DNA of 64,000 bases from Maribacter stanieri (GTDB taxonomy: Bacteria > Bacteroidota > Bacteroidia > Flavobacteriales > Flavobacteriaceae): positions 669,967-733,966 of the forward strand of contig NZ_FOYX01000003.1 of assembly GCF_900112245.1 (NCBI RefSeq). The letters run 5' to 3'. Under the pieces are notes generated by a model. That model did no database searches. It had not been told where the DNA came from and worked only from the letters and a program-made list of their open reading frames with translations. How positions within the stretch are numbered: position 1 is the first letter of the stretch; each line of letters starts with the position of its first letter. A program made the translations under genes and the position numbers. Below, in pieces: positions 52,284 through 61,800 of the stretch.

Positions 52284-53795
52284 ATGGATTTCAAATCTTG
52301 CTTTTACTGTATTTTATTTTGCTTTTTAATATCATGTAATACAGCTGAAAAGCCATCTAAAGGTGAAATTCTTTTCAATACTAATTGTGCTAGCTGCCAT
52401 ATAGCACCTGCCGTAACTGATTTGCCCAAAAATATTTGGAAAGACAATGTACTACCGGCCATGGGAGCGCGTATGGGTATTATTAACGCTGAAAATCATC
52501 CGTACCATAAATTAACATTTAGGGAGCAAATGGCAGTCATCAAAACAGGCGTATATCCATCAAGACCTACTATAGACCTTGCAGATTGGGAACTACTTAA
52601 AGATTATATAATAGAACTTGCGCCAGATAGTCTCAACAATATAAATACGATTAAGAGTTCTCCGTTAACCCAATTTGAAACCAAACCAATAACTCTAGAT
52701 AGTGTAAAAGGAAGTTTATATACTTTTTTAAAAATAGATACATTAAACCACTCGATTATTACTGGTTCTAGAAAAGGGGAATTAGCTAGTTATGATTTAA
52801 TTAAAAAACAAAACACTGTTTTAGATTATTTTGGCTGGGCTATTATTGATGCAAAATTAGTTGGTGACAGTACCTATGTTACCAATATGGGAGTGATGGA
52901 CCCAAATGAAATACCTAGAGGTAATACCGTATTGCGATATGGTAGTTCTACAGCCATTCTACAAGACTCTTTACATAGACCGGTGCATACGCTTTATACC
53001 GATTTAAATAAAAATGGTTCTGAAGAAATCGTAATTAGTGAATTTGGTGATTTAAGAGGCAAATTATCGCTATTAAAAAAAGATTCCTTTGGATTTTATA
53101 GAAAGAAGGTACTACTAAATTTACCTGGCACTTTAAGAGTAATTCCGAGAGATATGGATAAAGACGGAAAAGATGACCTAGTAGTAATGACTGCTCAAGG
53201 TGATGAATCAGTTTATATTTTATACCAAAAAGATAATTTAGAATTTGAGATTGAAAAAGTACTACGCTTTAGTCCCGTATACGGATCTAGCTGGTTTGAA
53301 TTGATAGATTATAATGGTGATGGCTTCGATGATATTATAACCGTAAATGGGGATAATGCGGATAAATCTTTCGTAAACAAACCATATCATGGTATGCGAA
53401 TTCATATCAACGATGGTAAAAATAATTTTAAAGAGACTTATTTTCACCCTTTAAATGGAGCAACCAGAGTAATTGCCAATGATTTTGATCAAGATGGCGA
53501 TATAGATTTTGCCCTTTTAGCGACTTTTCCTGATTATAACGAACATCCTGAATTTAATTTCGTGTATTTGGAAAACATAGAGAGTAGTACGTATACCTAT
53601 AATCAAAATCATTTTGAAGACACCAAAATGGCAAGATGGTTTTTAATGGATGCTGCAGATATCGATGGTGATGGAGATGAGGATATTGTATTAAGTGCAT
53701 TGACATATTCGTTTACACCTGTGCCAGAATTCTTAGAAGAAGCATGGAGCGAAAGTTATACTGACCTTCTTATTTTAGAAAATAAACTACATTAG
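52284..53795 (+). CDS. Lipoprotein with cytochrome c-type heme motif and FG-GAP/VCBS repeats
   Basis: A 503-residue lipoprotein (lipobox LISC, Cys18). A single heme-binding motif CASCH (35-39) sits in a short cytochrome c-like domain (about 25-110), followed by FG-GAP-like repeats with calcium-loop pattern (DMDKDGKDDLVV, DYNGDGFDDIITV, DFDQDGDIDFALL, DIDGDGDEDIVLS) in a beta-propeller. It is the first of four closely spaced genes with cell-wall enzymes; its redox role in that setting is unclear. Confidence 0.9.
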   Translation: MDFKSCFYCILFCFLISCNTAEKPSKGEILFNTNCASCHIAPAVTDLPKNIWKDNVLPAMGARMGIINAENHPYHKLTFREQMAVIKTGVYPSRPTIDLADWELLKDYIIELAPDSLNNINTIKSSPLTQFETKPITLDSVKGSLYTFLKIDTLNHSIITGSRKGELASYDLIKKQNTVLDYFGWAIIDAKLVGDSTYVTNMGVMDPNEIPRGNTVLRYGSSTAILQDSLHRPVHTLYTDLNKNGSEEIVISEFGDLRGKLSLLKKDSFGFYRKKVLLNLPGTLRVIPRDMDKDGKDDLVVMTAQGDESVYILYQKDNLEFEIEKVLRFSPVYGSSWFELIDYNGDGFDDIITVNGDNADKSFVNKPYHGMRIHINDGKNNFKETYFHPLNGATRVIANDFDQDGDIDFALLATFPDYNEHPEFNFVYLENIESSTYTYNQNHFEDTKMARWFLMDAADIDGDGDEDIVLSALTYSFTPVPEFLEEAWSESYTDLLILENKLH

Positions 53796-53800
53796 TAGGT

Positions 53801-54223
53801 ATGATCAAAAGATTATCCATTGCGTTTATCTTGGTAATAGCATTTAGCTGTTCAGATAAGCCCGTGGATGATAAGTATAATTGGATTCCTTTACAAGTAA
53901 CAGCGACAGCATACAATTCACTTCCTTATCAAACATCATACGAGCATCCTGCCATAACTGCATGGGGAGATTCTATTAAACCTGGTGTAAAATGGATTGC
54001 TGTTTCTAGAGATTTACTTAAGAAAGGACTTTCATATAACACTTTGGTCAAAATAGATACTTTTGATGGTATATACATTGTTAAAGATAAAATGCACGCT
54101 CGTTGGCGGAATAGAATTGATATTTACATGGGTGAAGATGTTAAAAAGGCTAAGGAATGGGGAAGGCGGAAACTTACCATTAAATATGCCGTTAAAAAAG
54201 ATAGTTTAGTAATTATAGAATAA
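53801..54223 (+). CDS. 3D-domain (RlpA/MltA-like beta-barrel) lipoprotein
   Basis: 140 residues with lipobox near Cys17 (IAFSCS). The 3D domain is visible as VTATAYNSLPYQTS, TAWGDSIKPGVKWIAVSRDLL and VKDKMHARWRNRIDIYMG, the last carrying an Asp typical of the 3D fold. Such double-psi barrels occur in lytic transglycosylases, and act on glycan strands. It starts 5 bp after the previous stop and its stop overlaps the amidase ATG by 1 bp. Confidence 0.88.
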   Translation: MIKRLSIAFILVIAFSCSDKPVDDKYNWIPLQVTATAYNSLPYQTSYEHPAITAWGDSIKPGVKWIAVSRDLLKKGLSYNTLVKIDTFDGIYIVKDKMHARWRNRIDIYMGEDVKKAKEWGRRKLTIKYAVKKDSLVIIE

Positions 54224-54909
54224 TGAAACATAGTGCTGTATATTTTATTTTTGGACTACTAATAGTGTCATGTACTTCCACAAAAAGTATTGTGGACCAT
54301 CCAATTACTTTTAATGAAGAGCGAAAAATATTGACTCTAGAATATCTTCAAAATAGATATGGATTAGAGCAGGAATCACCTAAAATTGATCCTAAAATGA
54401 TTGTTTTACATTGGACAGTCATCCCAACATTTCAAAAATCATTTGAAGCCTTTGATCCTGTTACATTGCCCAATTGGCGGCCAGATATTAAAAATGTAAG
54501 TGGTTTAAATGTATCCTCTCAATTTATGGTAGATAGAGATGGAACCATTTATCAGCTTTTACCTGAAACAACTATGGCAAGGCATGTCATAGGGCTTAAT
54601 CATTGTGCTATTGGGGTGGAAAATATAGGCGGAACCGAAGATTTACCTTTGACAAAAGCACAATTAAAATCTAATATTTGGTTAGTGAAGTATTTGAAAG
54701 ATAAGTATGATATTGAGTATTTAATAGGACATTACGAATACACATTGTTTGAAAACCACCCTTTGTGGTTAGAAAAAGATGAAGGATACCGTACCGTAAA
54801 AACAGACCCTGGACCAGATTTTATGAACAATGTTAGAAAAGCTGTGAAGAATTTAAATTTTAAGGAGCTACCTAAAAATAGAATTAACAAAACAAATCAA
54901 TCTAAATGA
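54223..54909 (+). CDS. N-acetylmuramoyl-L-alanine amidase (Amidase_2)
   Basis: A 228-residue lipoprotein with lipobox Cys17 (LIVSC). The amidase_2 zinc fold has MIVLHWTVIP (His63), MVDRDGTIYQLLPETTMARHVIG, NHCAIGVENIGG and LIGHYEY with the terminal KTDPGPDF motif. It cuts the bond between MurNAc and the stem peptide. It overlaps the flanking genes by 1 and 4 bp. Confidence 0.93.
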   Translation: MKHSAVYFIFGLLIVSCTSTKSIVDHPITFNEERKILTLEYLQNRYGLEQESPKIDPKMIVLHWTVIPTFQKSFEAFDPVTLPNWRPDIKNVSGLNVSSQFMVDRDGTIYQLLPETTMARHVIGLNHCAIGVENIGGTEDLPLTKAQLKSNIWLVKYLKDKYDIEYLIGHYEYTLFENHPLWLEKDEGYRTVKTDPGPDFMNNVRKAVKNLNFKELPKNRINKTNQSK

Positions 54910-56369
54910 AACGTATAGTACTTGTATTAATAGGTTTATTCTCCTTTTCTTTAATGGGTCAATCAGAGAATATAACTACTCAGTTATTTGATTCTTACGA
55001 TAACTACAAAGAGAATTCTATTGGAAAACGACGTATTAAACGAGCGGATATTCAACCGTTAATTGATAAATATTCCAACTACAAAAAGTTTAAAGTTAAT
55101 AAAGTAGGTACGTCTATTGGTGGTAAAGATTTGAGTCTTATAAGCATTGGTACGGGCGAAACAAATGTTTTTCTTTGGTCTCAAATGCATGGAGATGAGC
55201 CTACTGCAACACAAGCTATTTTTGATATTTTGAATTTCTTTGACAGCTCTGATTTTAAAACAGAAAAGGATGCCATTCTTGCCAACTTAACGGTTCATTT
55301 TTTACCAATGCTAAACCCAGATGGAGCTGAGCTTTTTCAACGAAGAAATTTATTGGGTATAGATATTAATAGAGATGCTTTACGTTTACAATCACCAGAA
55401 TCGCAAACTTTAAAACGTGTACGTGATAGTTTAGATGCTGATTTTGGATTTAATCTACACGATCAAAGCACTTATTATAATGCAGAACGTACAGAAAAAC
55501 CTGCTACTATTTCATATTTAGCTCCAGCATACAACTATGAAAAGGACATTAATGAAACACGTGGTAATGCTATGAAGATTATCGTGTTTATGAACGACAT
55601 ACTTCAGAAATATGCTCCAGGTCAAGTAGGGCGTTATAATGATGATTTTGAGCCTAGAGCTTTTGGTGATAATATTCAAAAGTGGGGTACAAGTACTATT
55701 TTAATAGAATCTGGCGGTTATGCAGAAGATATTGAAAAACAAGAAATTAGAAAGCTTAATTACACTTCTATTTTATCTGCCATATATACTATTGCCAAGA
55801 AATCTTACGAGGCTATTAGTATTGATGAATATGAAAAGATACCGGAGAATGATAGAAAGTTATTCGATTTAAAAATAACTGGAGCAACTTATAATCTAAT
55901 GGGTAATACGTTTACTATCGATTTAGGGATTAATCAGGTGGAAGTAGATTATCCAGACCATAATTCTTTTTGGTACAGCAGTCGTGTTTTAGATCAGGGA
56001 GACCTATCTACTTATTATGGATATGAAACTGTAGATGCTTCTGGTTATACTATAAAGCAAGCAAAAGCGTATCCAACAACTTTAAACACATTTGAAGAAG
56101 TTAAAGCTTTAAATTTTAAAGATATTTTAAAGCAAGGTTACGGATATGTACCTATGTCTACCATACCTTTAAAGCAAGTTAATTCGCCATTTCCGGTTCA
56201 TTTAATTGGAAAGAAATATACTGTCCCGGAATTGAATTTAATGCCAGGTATTAACCCAACTTTCTTTTTAGAAAAAGATGGTAAAATTGAATACGCGATT
56301 ATAAATGGATTTTTAGTGAACTTAAAAGAATCTATTATCAATGTGCCCAATGGTATGATATTTAGATAA
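54906..56369 (+). CDS. M14-family zinc carboxypeptidase
   Basis: A 487-residue exported peptidase with a signal peptide (about 1-19). Zinc ligands are seen in MHGDEPTATQ (His95, Glu98) and FNLHDQ (His185), with Arg in DINRDALR and the catalytic Glu in ILIESGG. It resembles M14 enzymes that act on peptidoglycan stem peptides or other peptides. It overlaps the amidase by 4 bp, so the two probably act in sequence on cell-wall fragments. Confidence 0.92.
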   Translation: MKRIVLVLIGLFSFSLMGQSENITTQLFDSYDNYKENSIGKRRIKRADIQPLIDKYSNYKKFKVNKVGTSIGGKDLSLISIGTGETNVFLWSQMHGDEPTATQAIFDILNFFDSSDFKTEKDAILANLTVHFLPMLNPDGAELFQRRNLLGIDINRDALRLQSPESQTLKRVRDSLDADFGFNLHDQSTYYNAERTEKPATISYLAPAYNYEKDINETRGNAMKIIVFMNDILQKYAPGQVGRYNDDFEPRAFGDNIQKWGTSTILIESGGYAEDIEKQEIRKLNYTSILSAIYTIAKKSYEAISIDEYEKIPENDRKLFDLKITGATYNLMGNTFTIDLGINQVEVDYPDHNSFWYSSRVLDQGDLSTYYGYETVDASGYTIKQAKAYPTTLNTFEEVKALNFKDILKQGYGYVPMSTIPLKQVNSPFPVHLIGKKYTVPELNLMPGINPTFFLEKDGKIEYAIINGFLVNLKESIINVPNGMIFR

Positions 56370-56405
56370 ATCAGCGATTAGAAAGAACTAAATATAAAGC
56401 ATAAA

Positions 56406-56432
56406 AAAAGGGAAGCATTTGCTCCCCTTTTT
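56406..56432. terminator. Hairpin terminator between the M14 and OmpA genes
   Basis: AAAAGGGAAGC / GCTCCCCTTTT with an ATTT loop and flanking A/T-runs. One mismatch on the plus strand becomes a G-U pair on the minus strand. It serves the two convergent genes. Confidence 0.75.
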
Positions 56433-56453
56433 AATTTTATAAATGCCTAATTC

Positions 56454-57284
56454 TTATAACCCTTCTTCTGCATCTAAAAGTGCAAAGAATTTATCTAAGT
56501 TAGGTAAGATGATGATTTTAGTTCTTCTGTTCATCGCCATGTTCTCTTTGGTATCATTTTCTACTAAAGGTAAGTAGCTACTTCTACCAGAAGCGATTAA
56601 TTGAGAAGGATCTACATCATACTCTTTTTGTAATTTACGAACAATTGAAGTTGCACGTTTTACACTTAAATCCCAGTTATCTGTAACCATTGGAGTATTA
56701 ATAGTTCTAGAATCGGTATGACCTTCAACCATTACTTCCATACTTGGCTCTGACTTAATTACATCTGCCAATTTTTTCAATATTTTATCAGCCTTACTGC
56801 TTACGTTATAACTTGCAGTATTGAATAATAACTCATCTGAGATATTAATCATAACTACAGTTTTATCAATACTAACATCGATATCTTCACCTTCATCAGA
56901 AATTGATTGCTTCAACTTGTAAGAAACAGCCAAGTTCATTGAATCTTGTAATGTCTTAGCACCTGCTAATTTTGCTGGATCAACATTTTTCAATGTATTT
57001 CTCATTTTAGCTTTGGTATTGTTACTCATTACAGCAACATCATCAACGCTTGTGAACTGACTATCGTTCATTTCTTTTAATGAGTTGATTTTAGAATTGT
57101 ACTCTTCAACACGAGCTTCAATTTTTGTCATTTGAGCTTGCAATTCCTCTTTCTCTACTTGAGTCTTTTGTAAAGTACTCTGAGTTTGAGATAGGTTATC
57201 TTCTAAAGCAACATATTTCTTTTTAGAAACACATGAAGTTAAAAGCGCTACCGATAAAATAGTAACTAAGGATAATCTTTTCAT
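56454..57284 (-). CDS. OmpA-family peptidoglycan-binding lipoprotein
   Basis: A 276-residue lipoprotein (lipobox Cys18, ALLTSC). A coiled coil (about 25-75, LEDNLSQTQSTLQKTQ) is followed by an OmpA/MotB C-terminal domain (about 145-260) with LFNTASYNVSSKADKILKKLAD, EVMVEGHTDSRTI, WDLSVKRATSIVRKL and AMNRRTKIIIL. The NW-DLS and NRR residues bind diaminopimelate. It tethers the outer membrane to the cell wall. Confidence 0.93.
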   Translation of the reverse strand: MKRLSLVTILSVALLTSCVSKKKYVALEDNLSQTQSTLQKTQVEKEELQAQMTKIEARVEEYNSKINSLKEMNDSQFTSVDDVAVMSNNTKAKMRNTLKNVDPAKLAGAKTLQDSMNLAVSYKLKQSISDEGEDIDVSIDKTVVMINISDELLFNTASYNVSSKADKILKKLADVIKSEPSMEVMVEGHTDSRTINTPMVTDNWDLSVKRATSIVRKLQKEYDVDPSQLIASGRSSYLPLVENDTKENMAMNRRTKIIILPNLDKFFALLDAEEGL

Positions 57285-57445
57285 TTTGTTCTCTGTTTAA
57301 TTAATATTAGTCTAATCGGTTTTATATACGGCACAAATCGACAAACGGACGTTTAAATCATAAGTTGAAAGATGAAAGTATTGCAATTATCAAGGTCAAC
57401 AAAATGATAATCAACAGGTTGATGATTTCAATTTAGGGCAAAAAA

Positions 57446-57469
57446 AAAGAAGCATTTTCATGCTTCTTT
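57446..57469 (-). terminator. Intrinsic terminator of the vWA gene
   Basis: AAAGAAGCAT / ATGCTTCTTT with a TTTC loop, 23 bp past the vWA stop; on the minus strand it is followed by a T-run. Confidence 0.8.
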
Positions 57470-57491
57470 CTGTATTTTAAAGGTGTTTCAC

Positions 57492-58589
57492 CTATTCACA
57501 ACCACCTGTAAATCCGTTTGCACTAAACTTGGTTTGTACTGCTCCTTGTCTAGAACCTGTATTAATTTCAATGGCTAAATTGTTCTCACCACTTCCATCT
57601 CTTTTTGGACTACAGTATTCAAATAAGTAAAAGCTATTAGCTCTTTCTGAAACTTTCTCAGATATATCTCTAAACGTTCTTTCTAGCTCATCTTTGTTCT
57701 GAGCGAATACACTAGCTGTTTTTCCTATTGCCGTCAATACTTCCGTATCAATCTCACCACCTAAACCAATACTAAAGAAAGAAATGTTGGCATTGGCTTC
57801 ATTTACCTTCTTTAAAGCGGCATCTTCAGTAAAACGAGAAGCTTGATCAGTACCATCTGTAAAAATTACAACAGATGCAGCACCAATTTTACCATCTGCA
57901 GTGGATACTTTCACTAAATCTGAAGCAATATCCGTAGATTTTATAACGGCTCCATATAAATCGGTAGAAGGGTCATTACTAATATCATCTGTTATACCTT
58001 CAACAGCATCTTTAAGTTCAGTTCTTGAAGAAGTTAATGCATTTAATAAATGAAGCTCATCTTCACCATCAAACCAATAAATGGCCATTTTTACAGATTC
58101 TTGAGTTGTGCTAGGCATAACAGCATCAATAAAACTTGTAGAAGCTAACTTCAATTCTTCTAAACTACTGCTCAATACACTATTACTTAAATCTAACACC
58201 AATAAGGTATTGTTTGAAAATATCTGTGAATTAGGTGAAATACGTGCTGACGATTCTGATGTTGAGATAGTATTGAAACAATCATCATTTCTACCTTGCT
58301 CATAAATTGTAAATTGATTAGCGGTAAGTCCAGGAACTGGGTTTCCGCTAGTATCTGATACTCTAAAAAAAACAGACACCTTACCTGGCAAGGTTGTATA
58401 TTGTTCTTGTATAGATAAAACTAATTCACCTTCCTCAAGTCCTAAACAATCATCTACCTCCGTACCTTTTCCTAATCCTTCACCAGTGTTCAAGTCTAAA
58501 CTAACATCATCATCGGCATTACCACAAGAAACTAATAGCGTCAGTAGAAAAAATATACTATATGTTTTTAAAAAATTTTTCATATTCAA
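57492..58589 (-). CDS. von Willebrand factor A-domain lipoprotein
   Basis: A 365-residue lipoprotein (lipobox Cys22, LVSC). The vWA domain (about 125-325) has a full MIDAS site DLSNS (Asp133, Ser135, Ser137), a Thr in ITDDISNDPSTDLYG and IFTDGTDQAS. It starts after a beta-rich segment with a Cys pair. It likely binds metal-dependent protein partners at the cell surface. It is upstream of the OmpA gene, separated by its own terminator. Confidence 0.92.
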   Translation of the reverse strand: MNMKNFLKTYSIFFLLTLLVSCGNADDDVSLDLNTGEGLGKGTEVDDCLGLEEGELVLSIQEQYTTLPGKVSVFFRVSDTSGNPVPGLTANQFTIYEQGRNDDCFNTISTSESSARISPNSQIFSNNTLLVLDLSNSVLSSSLEELKLASTSFIDAVMPSTTQESVKMAIYWFDGEDELHLLNALTSSRTELKDAVEGITDDISNDPSTDLYGAVIKSTDIASDLVKVSTADGKIGAASVVIFTDGTDQASRFTEDAALKKVNEANANISFFSIGLGGEIDTEVLTAIGKTASVFAQNKDELERTFRDISEKVSERANSFYLFEYCSPKRDGSGENNLAIEINTGSRQGAVQTKFSANGFTGGCE

Positions 58590-58793
58590 TTATTATGGGT
58601 TCAACTAGCAGAACGGTCAAAGTTTGTTTAAATTATAGGGATTAAAAAAATAAATGTTAAAGATTGTTAAAGCAATAATAGCAAAGGACATAAAATTATC
58701 AAAAGCCCTATATTTCCATAGGTTTAAGTCCATTGAGGCATGGTATATTTAACCTTGGTTTCACATATTTAAAAGTGTAATAAGCGACAATAA

Positions 58794-59804
58794 ATGACCC
58801 ACGAGTTCAAGAATATTATTAAAGAGTATCTAATTGCCAAAAATGCAAATTTAAAATGTGTTTTGGCAACGGTGGTAGATTTAGATGGTTCATCTTATCG
58901 TAGGCCAGGTGTGCGCATGCTTATACGTGAAGACAATATTATGATTGGCGCTGTAAGCGGTGGGTGTGTTGAAAAGGAAGTGCTGTTTCAAGCACAGTCT
59001 GTATTTAAAAAACAAATCCCTAAACTAATGACCTATGATGGACGGTATCGTTTGGGTTGCGAAGGTATATTATATCTTTTGTTAGAGCCGTTTTCACCAA
59101 GTAAATCTCTCATTGCAGATTTTAATACGGTAATAGAAAATCGTTCATTTTTTGAACTTACTACATCTTATAAAAAAGAATACGGAGACCTTAAAGGTTT
59201 TGGAACATTTATACATTTAGATGATAAGAGTTATACGTTTAATGAAAATACCCGTGAGCAACTAGAAGCCTTGATTTTTAAACAAATTATGTCTCCGTGT
59301 CAACGCCTATTATTAATTGGTGGTGAGCATGATACGGTACAATTAGCTCAATTCGGGTTAAATATGGGCTGGGAAGTAACAGTTGCCGTTACGCCAAAAG
59401 AGGATAAAACAAAGGCAGATTTCCCAGGTATAAATGCATTGTTAAACTGTGAACCCGAAGATTTCCCCGTAAAGATTATAGATGCCAATACCGCTGTTCT
59501 TTTAATGACACATAGTTATGTAAAAGATTTAAAGTATTTAATGGTTTTGAAAAATAGTAATCCGGCTTATTTAGGCGTACTGGGTCCTGCTAAACGTAGA
59601 GAAAAATTATTGTCTGAACTACTGGAACATGATATGGATATTGAAATGGAATTCATTGAAAATATTCATGGACCGGCAGGGCTAGACATTGGGGCAATAA
59701 CACCACAGGAAATTGCTATTTCTATACTGGCTGAAATTTTAACGGTCATTAGAAAAACAGATCCTATGATGTTAAAAGATAAACTGAAAGAAATTCACCA
59801 TTGA
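58794..59804 (+). CDS. XdhC-family molybdenum-enzyme maturation protein
   Basis: A 336-residue XdhC/CoxF-like protein with ATVVDLDGSSYRRPGVRMLI, GAVSGGCVEKEV (N-terminal XdhC domain) and the C-terminal Rossmann part LLLIGGEHDTVQLAQFG, VLLMTHSYVKDLKYL and IHGPAGLDIGAITPQEIAISI. It inserts or sulfurates the molybdenum cofactor for xanthine dehydrogenase-type enzymes. It overlaps the MocA-like gene by 4 bp. Confidence 0.93.
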   Translation: MTHEFKNIIKEYLIAKNANLKCVLATVVDLDGSSYRRPGVRMLIREDNIMIGAVSGGCVEKEVLFQAQSVFKKQIPKLMTYDGRYRLGCEGILYLLLEPFSPSKSLIADFNTVIENRSFFELTTSYKKEYGDLKGFGTFIHLDDKSYTFNENTREQLEALIFKQIMSPCQRLLLIGGEHDTVQLAQFGLNMGWEVTVAVTPKEDKTKADFPGINALLNCEPEDFPVKIIDANTAVLLMTHSYVKDLKYLMVLKNSNPAYLGVLGPAKRREKLLSELLEHDMDIEMEFIENIHGPAGLDIGAITPQEIAISILAEILTVIRKTDPMMLKDKLKEIHH

Positions 59805-60421
59805 AAAAAGAACCTCATATCGCTGTTTTGATTATGGCAGCTGGTGCATCTAAAAGAATGGATGGTATTAAGCAATTAATGCCATGGAAAGATTCTAACT
59901 TCTTATTGGAAACCATTAAAACCGTTCAAAAAACTAATTTGAGTTCCATTCACGTGGTGTTAGGAGCAAATGCCGAAATTATTGCTGCTCAATGTGTTTT
60001 TCAAGATATCAATATTATTACTAATCCTAACTGGGATAACGGATTGGGGAACAGCATAGCATACGGAGTTAAAGTAATACTTAAAGAGAAAAATACTTTA
60101 GACGGCATCTTAATCTGTCTTGTCGATCAACCACTACTTACTCCGAAATATCTTCAATCTATTGTAGAGGTATTTAAAATGCATCCCACAAAAATAATAG
60201 CAACAAACTATGGTAATAAGGCAGGAGTACCCGCTTTGTTTCCTAAATTGCTGTTTCAAAAATTATGTGAATTAGAGGGTGATTATGGAGCCAAAGACAT
60301 TTTAAATAATCAACAGCATGCTATTATTCAACTAGAAGCAGGAAATCAAATTAGAGATATTGACACCAAAGAAGAATACAATCAATTATTGAATCAAACT
60401 AAAAATGAGCACACGCATTAG
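59801..60421 (+). CDS. MocA/MobA-like nucleotidyltransferase (molybdenum cofactor)
   Basis: A 206-residue NTP-transferase from TTG 59801 (KKEPHIAVLIMAAGASKRMDG). MobA-like sites are visible: LIMAAGASKRM and GILICLVDQPLLTP; it likely transfers CMP to molybdopterin. Its start overlaps xdhC by 4 bp and its end overlaps the amidohydrolase gene by 17 bp, so the three form one operon. Confidence 0.9.
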   Translation: MKKEPHIAVLIMAAGASKRMDGIKQLMPWKDSNFLLETIKTVQKTNLSSIHVVLGANAEIIAAQCVFQDINIITNPNWDNGLGNSIAYGVKVILKEKNTLDGILICLVDQPLLTPKYLQSIVEVFKMHPTKIIATNYGNKAGVPALFPKLLFQKLCELEGDYGAKDILNNQQHAIIQLEAGNQIRDIDTKEEYNQLLNQTKNEHTH

Positions 60422-61505
60422 TAAATTTAATTTAGCAATAGTAATTACCATTTGTTCTATAATTTCTACCCCAATTATAGCTCAAGAAATGGGCTTTGAA
60501 GAATACAACCCAACATCTACCTTAGTAGTGACCGGTTCAGAAATCACCAAGGCAAAGTTTCCGTTCATTGATGTACATAGTCATCAGAGAGATATGTCCG
60601 TTGAAGCCTTAGACGGTTTAATTGGTCATATGGATGCAATGAACGAGGCAATTATGGTGAATTTAAGTGGCAGATCTGGCGAAAGTTTAAAAGAAAAAAT
60701 CGATAATATTAAAAAGAGCTACCCTAATAGATTTGTAGTTTTTGCAAATGTTGATTTTGAAGGAGCAAAAGATTTGGCTTGGGGAGAAAAGGCTGCTGAA
60801 CAATTAGAACAAGACATTAAAAATGGTGCAAAAGGATTAAAAATCTTTAAAAGTCTAGGGTTAAGAAATAAAGATGCCGATGGTAATCGTTTGGCAATAG
60901 ATGATTCTAGATTAGATCCTATTTGGGCAAAATGTGCAGAAATGGGAGTGCCTGTTTTAATACACGCTGCAGATCCAAAATCTTTTTGGGATGAAATGGA
61001 CTCAGATAACGAACGGTGGTTAGAATTAAAAACACACCCAAGAAGAAAACGTACGGCTATCGATCCCGCACCGTTTGAGCAAATTATACAAGAGCAACAT
61101 AATGTTTTTAAAAAGCATCCGCAGACTAAATTTATAAATGCCCATATGGGTTGGCATGCCAATAACTTAGCAAAATTAGGTGAACTGCTAGATGATATGC
61201 CAAATATGAATGTTGGTATATCTGCAGTTATAGCCGAACTAGGTAGACAACCACAAAATGCAAGAGCATTTTTTATAAAATACAAGGACAGGGTTTTATT
61301 TGGTAAAGACAGTTGGAAACCTGAAGAATTCCCTACGTACTTCAGAGTATTGGAAAGTAATGATGAGTATTTCCCTTATTACAAGAAATATCACGCTTTT
61401 TGGGCAATGTATGGATTAAACCTCCCTGACGATGTATTGAAAAAATTGTATTATAAAAATGCTTTAAACCTAATCCCAGGATTAGACGCATCTTTATTTG
61501 ATTAA
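60405..61505 (+). CDS. Exported amidohydrolase-family metal-dependent hydrolase
   Basis: A 366-residue protein with a signal peptide (about 6-27). Amidohydrolase_2 motifs: FIDVHSHQ (HxH) near 53-58, VLIHAADP, FINAHMGWHA and LFGKDSW. It likely acts as a decarboxylase or hydrolase of small ring acids. The molybdenum-enzyme genes upstream suggest that it works with a molybdoenzyme not in the window. Confidence 0.88.
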   Translation: MSTRISKFNLAIVITICSIISTPIIAQEMGFEEYNPTSTLVVTGSEITKAKFPFIDVHSHQRDMSVEALDGLIGHMDAMNEAIMVNLSGRSGESLKEKIDNIKKSYPNRFVVFANVDFEGAKDLAWGEKAAEQLEQDIKNGAKGLKIFKSLGLRNKDADGNRLAIDDSRLDPIWAKCAEMGVPVLIHAADPKSFWDEMDSDNERWLELKTHPRRKRTAIDPAPFEQIIQEQHNVFKKHPQTKFINAHMGWHANNLAKLGELLDDMPNMNVGISAVIAELGRQPQNARAFFIKYKDRVLFGKDSWKPEEFPTYFRVLESNDEYFPYYKKYHAFWAMYGLNLPDDVLKKLYYKNALNLIPGLDASLFD

Positions 61506-61509
61506 TAGT

Positions 61510-61656
61510 TTATACTTTTTTAAGTGCAACCGTTTTTTCAACAACAGGTATATCTTTTACATCTTGAAAAATACCGCATGATACTTGCTTTTTAGCTAGT
61601 GCTGGGGTATTTTTTCTTTTTGTTAAAGCCTCAATCTCTGGATTTAAAAACTGCAT
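61510..61656 (-). CDS. Small hypothetical protein, 48 residues
   Basis: An ATG-to-TAA frame on the minus strand, starting MQFLNPEIEALTKRK, with CGIFQDVKDIPVVEK near the end. It is Lys-rich and soluble with one Cys. It fills half of a 295 bp gap and ends 5 bp past the amidohydrolase stop. Codon content reads like protein, but there is no family support, so its reality is uncertain. Confidence 0.45.
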   Translation of the reverse strand: MQFLNPEIEALTKRKNTPALAKKQVSCGIFQDVKDIPVVEKTVALKKV

Positions 61657-61800
61657 ATCAGAATATTTTTTAATAAAACGTACTTATATGGCTCATGTTG
61701 TACGAGTTAGGCGTTTTTTACTATTATTTAAAAAAGAATTTATGTTAGCGTGTGACAAATTAGATAAAATTCACACTAATAAGTAAATAGCGAGTTATAA

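Noticed and set aside
60719..61285. 188-codon minus-strand frame
   Set aside because: Antisense to the amidohydrolase; Cys/Ser-rich shadow without motifs.
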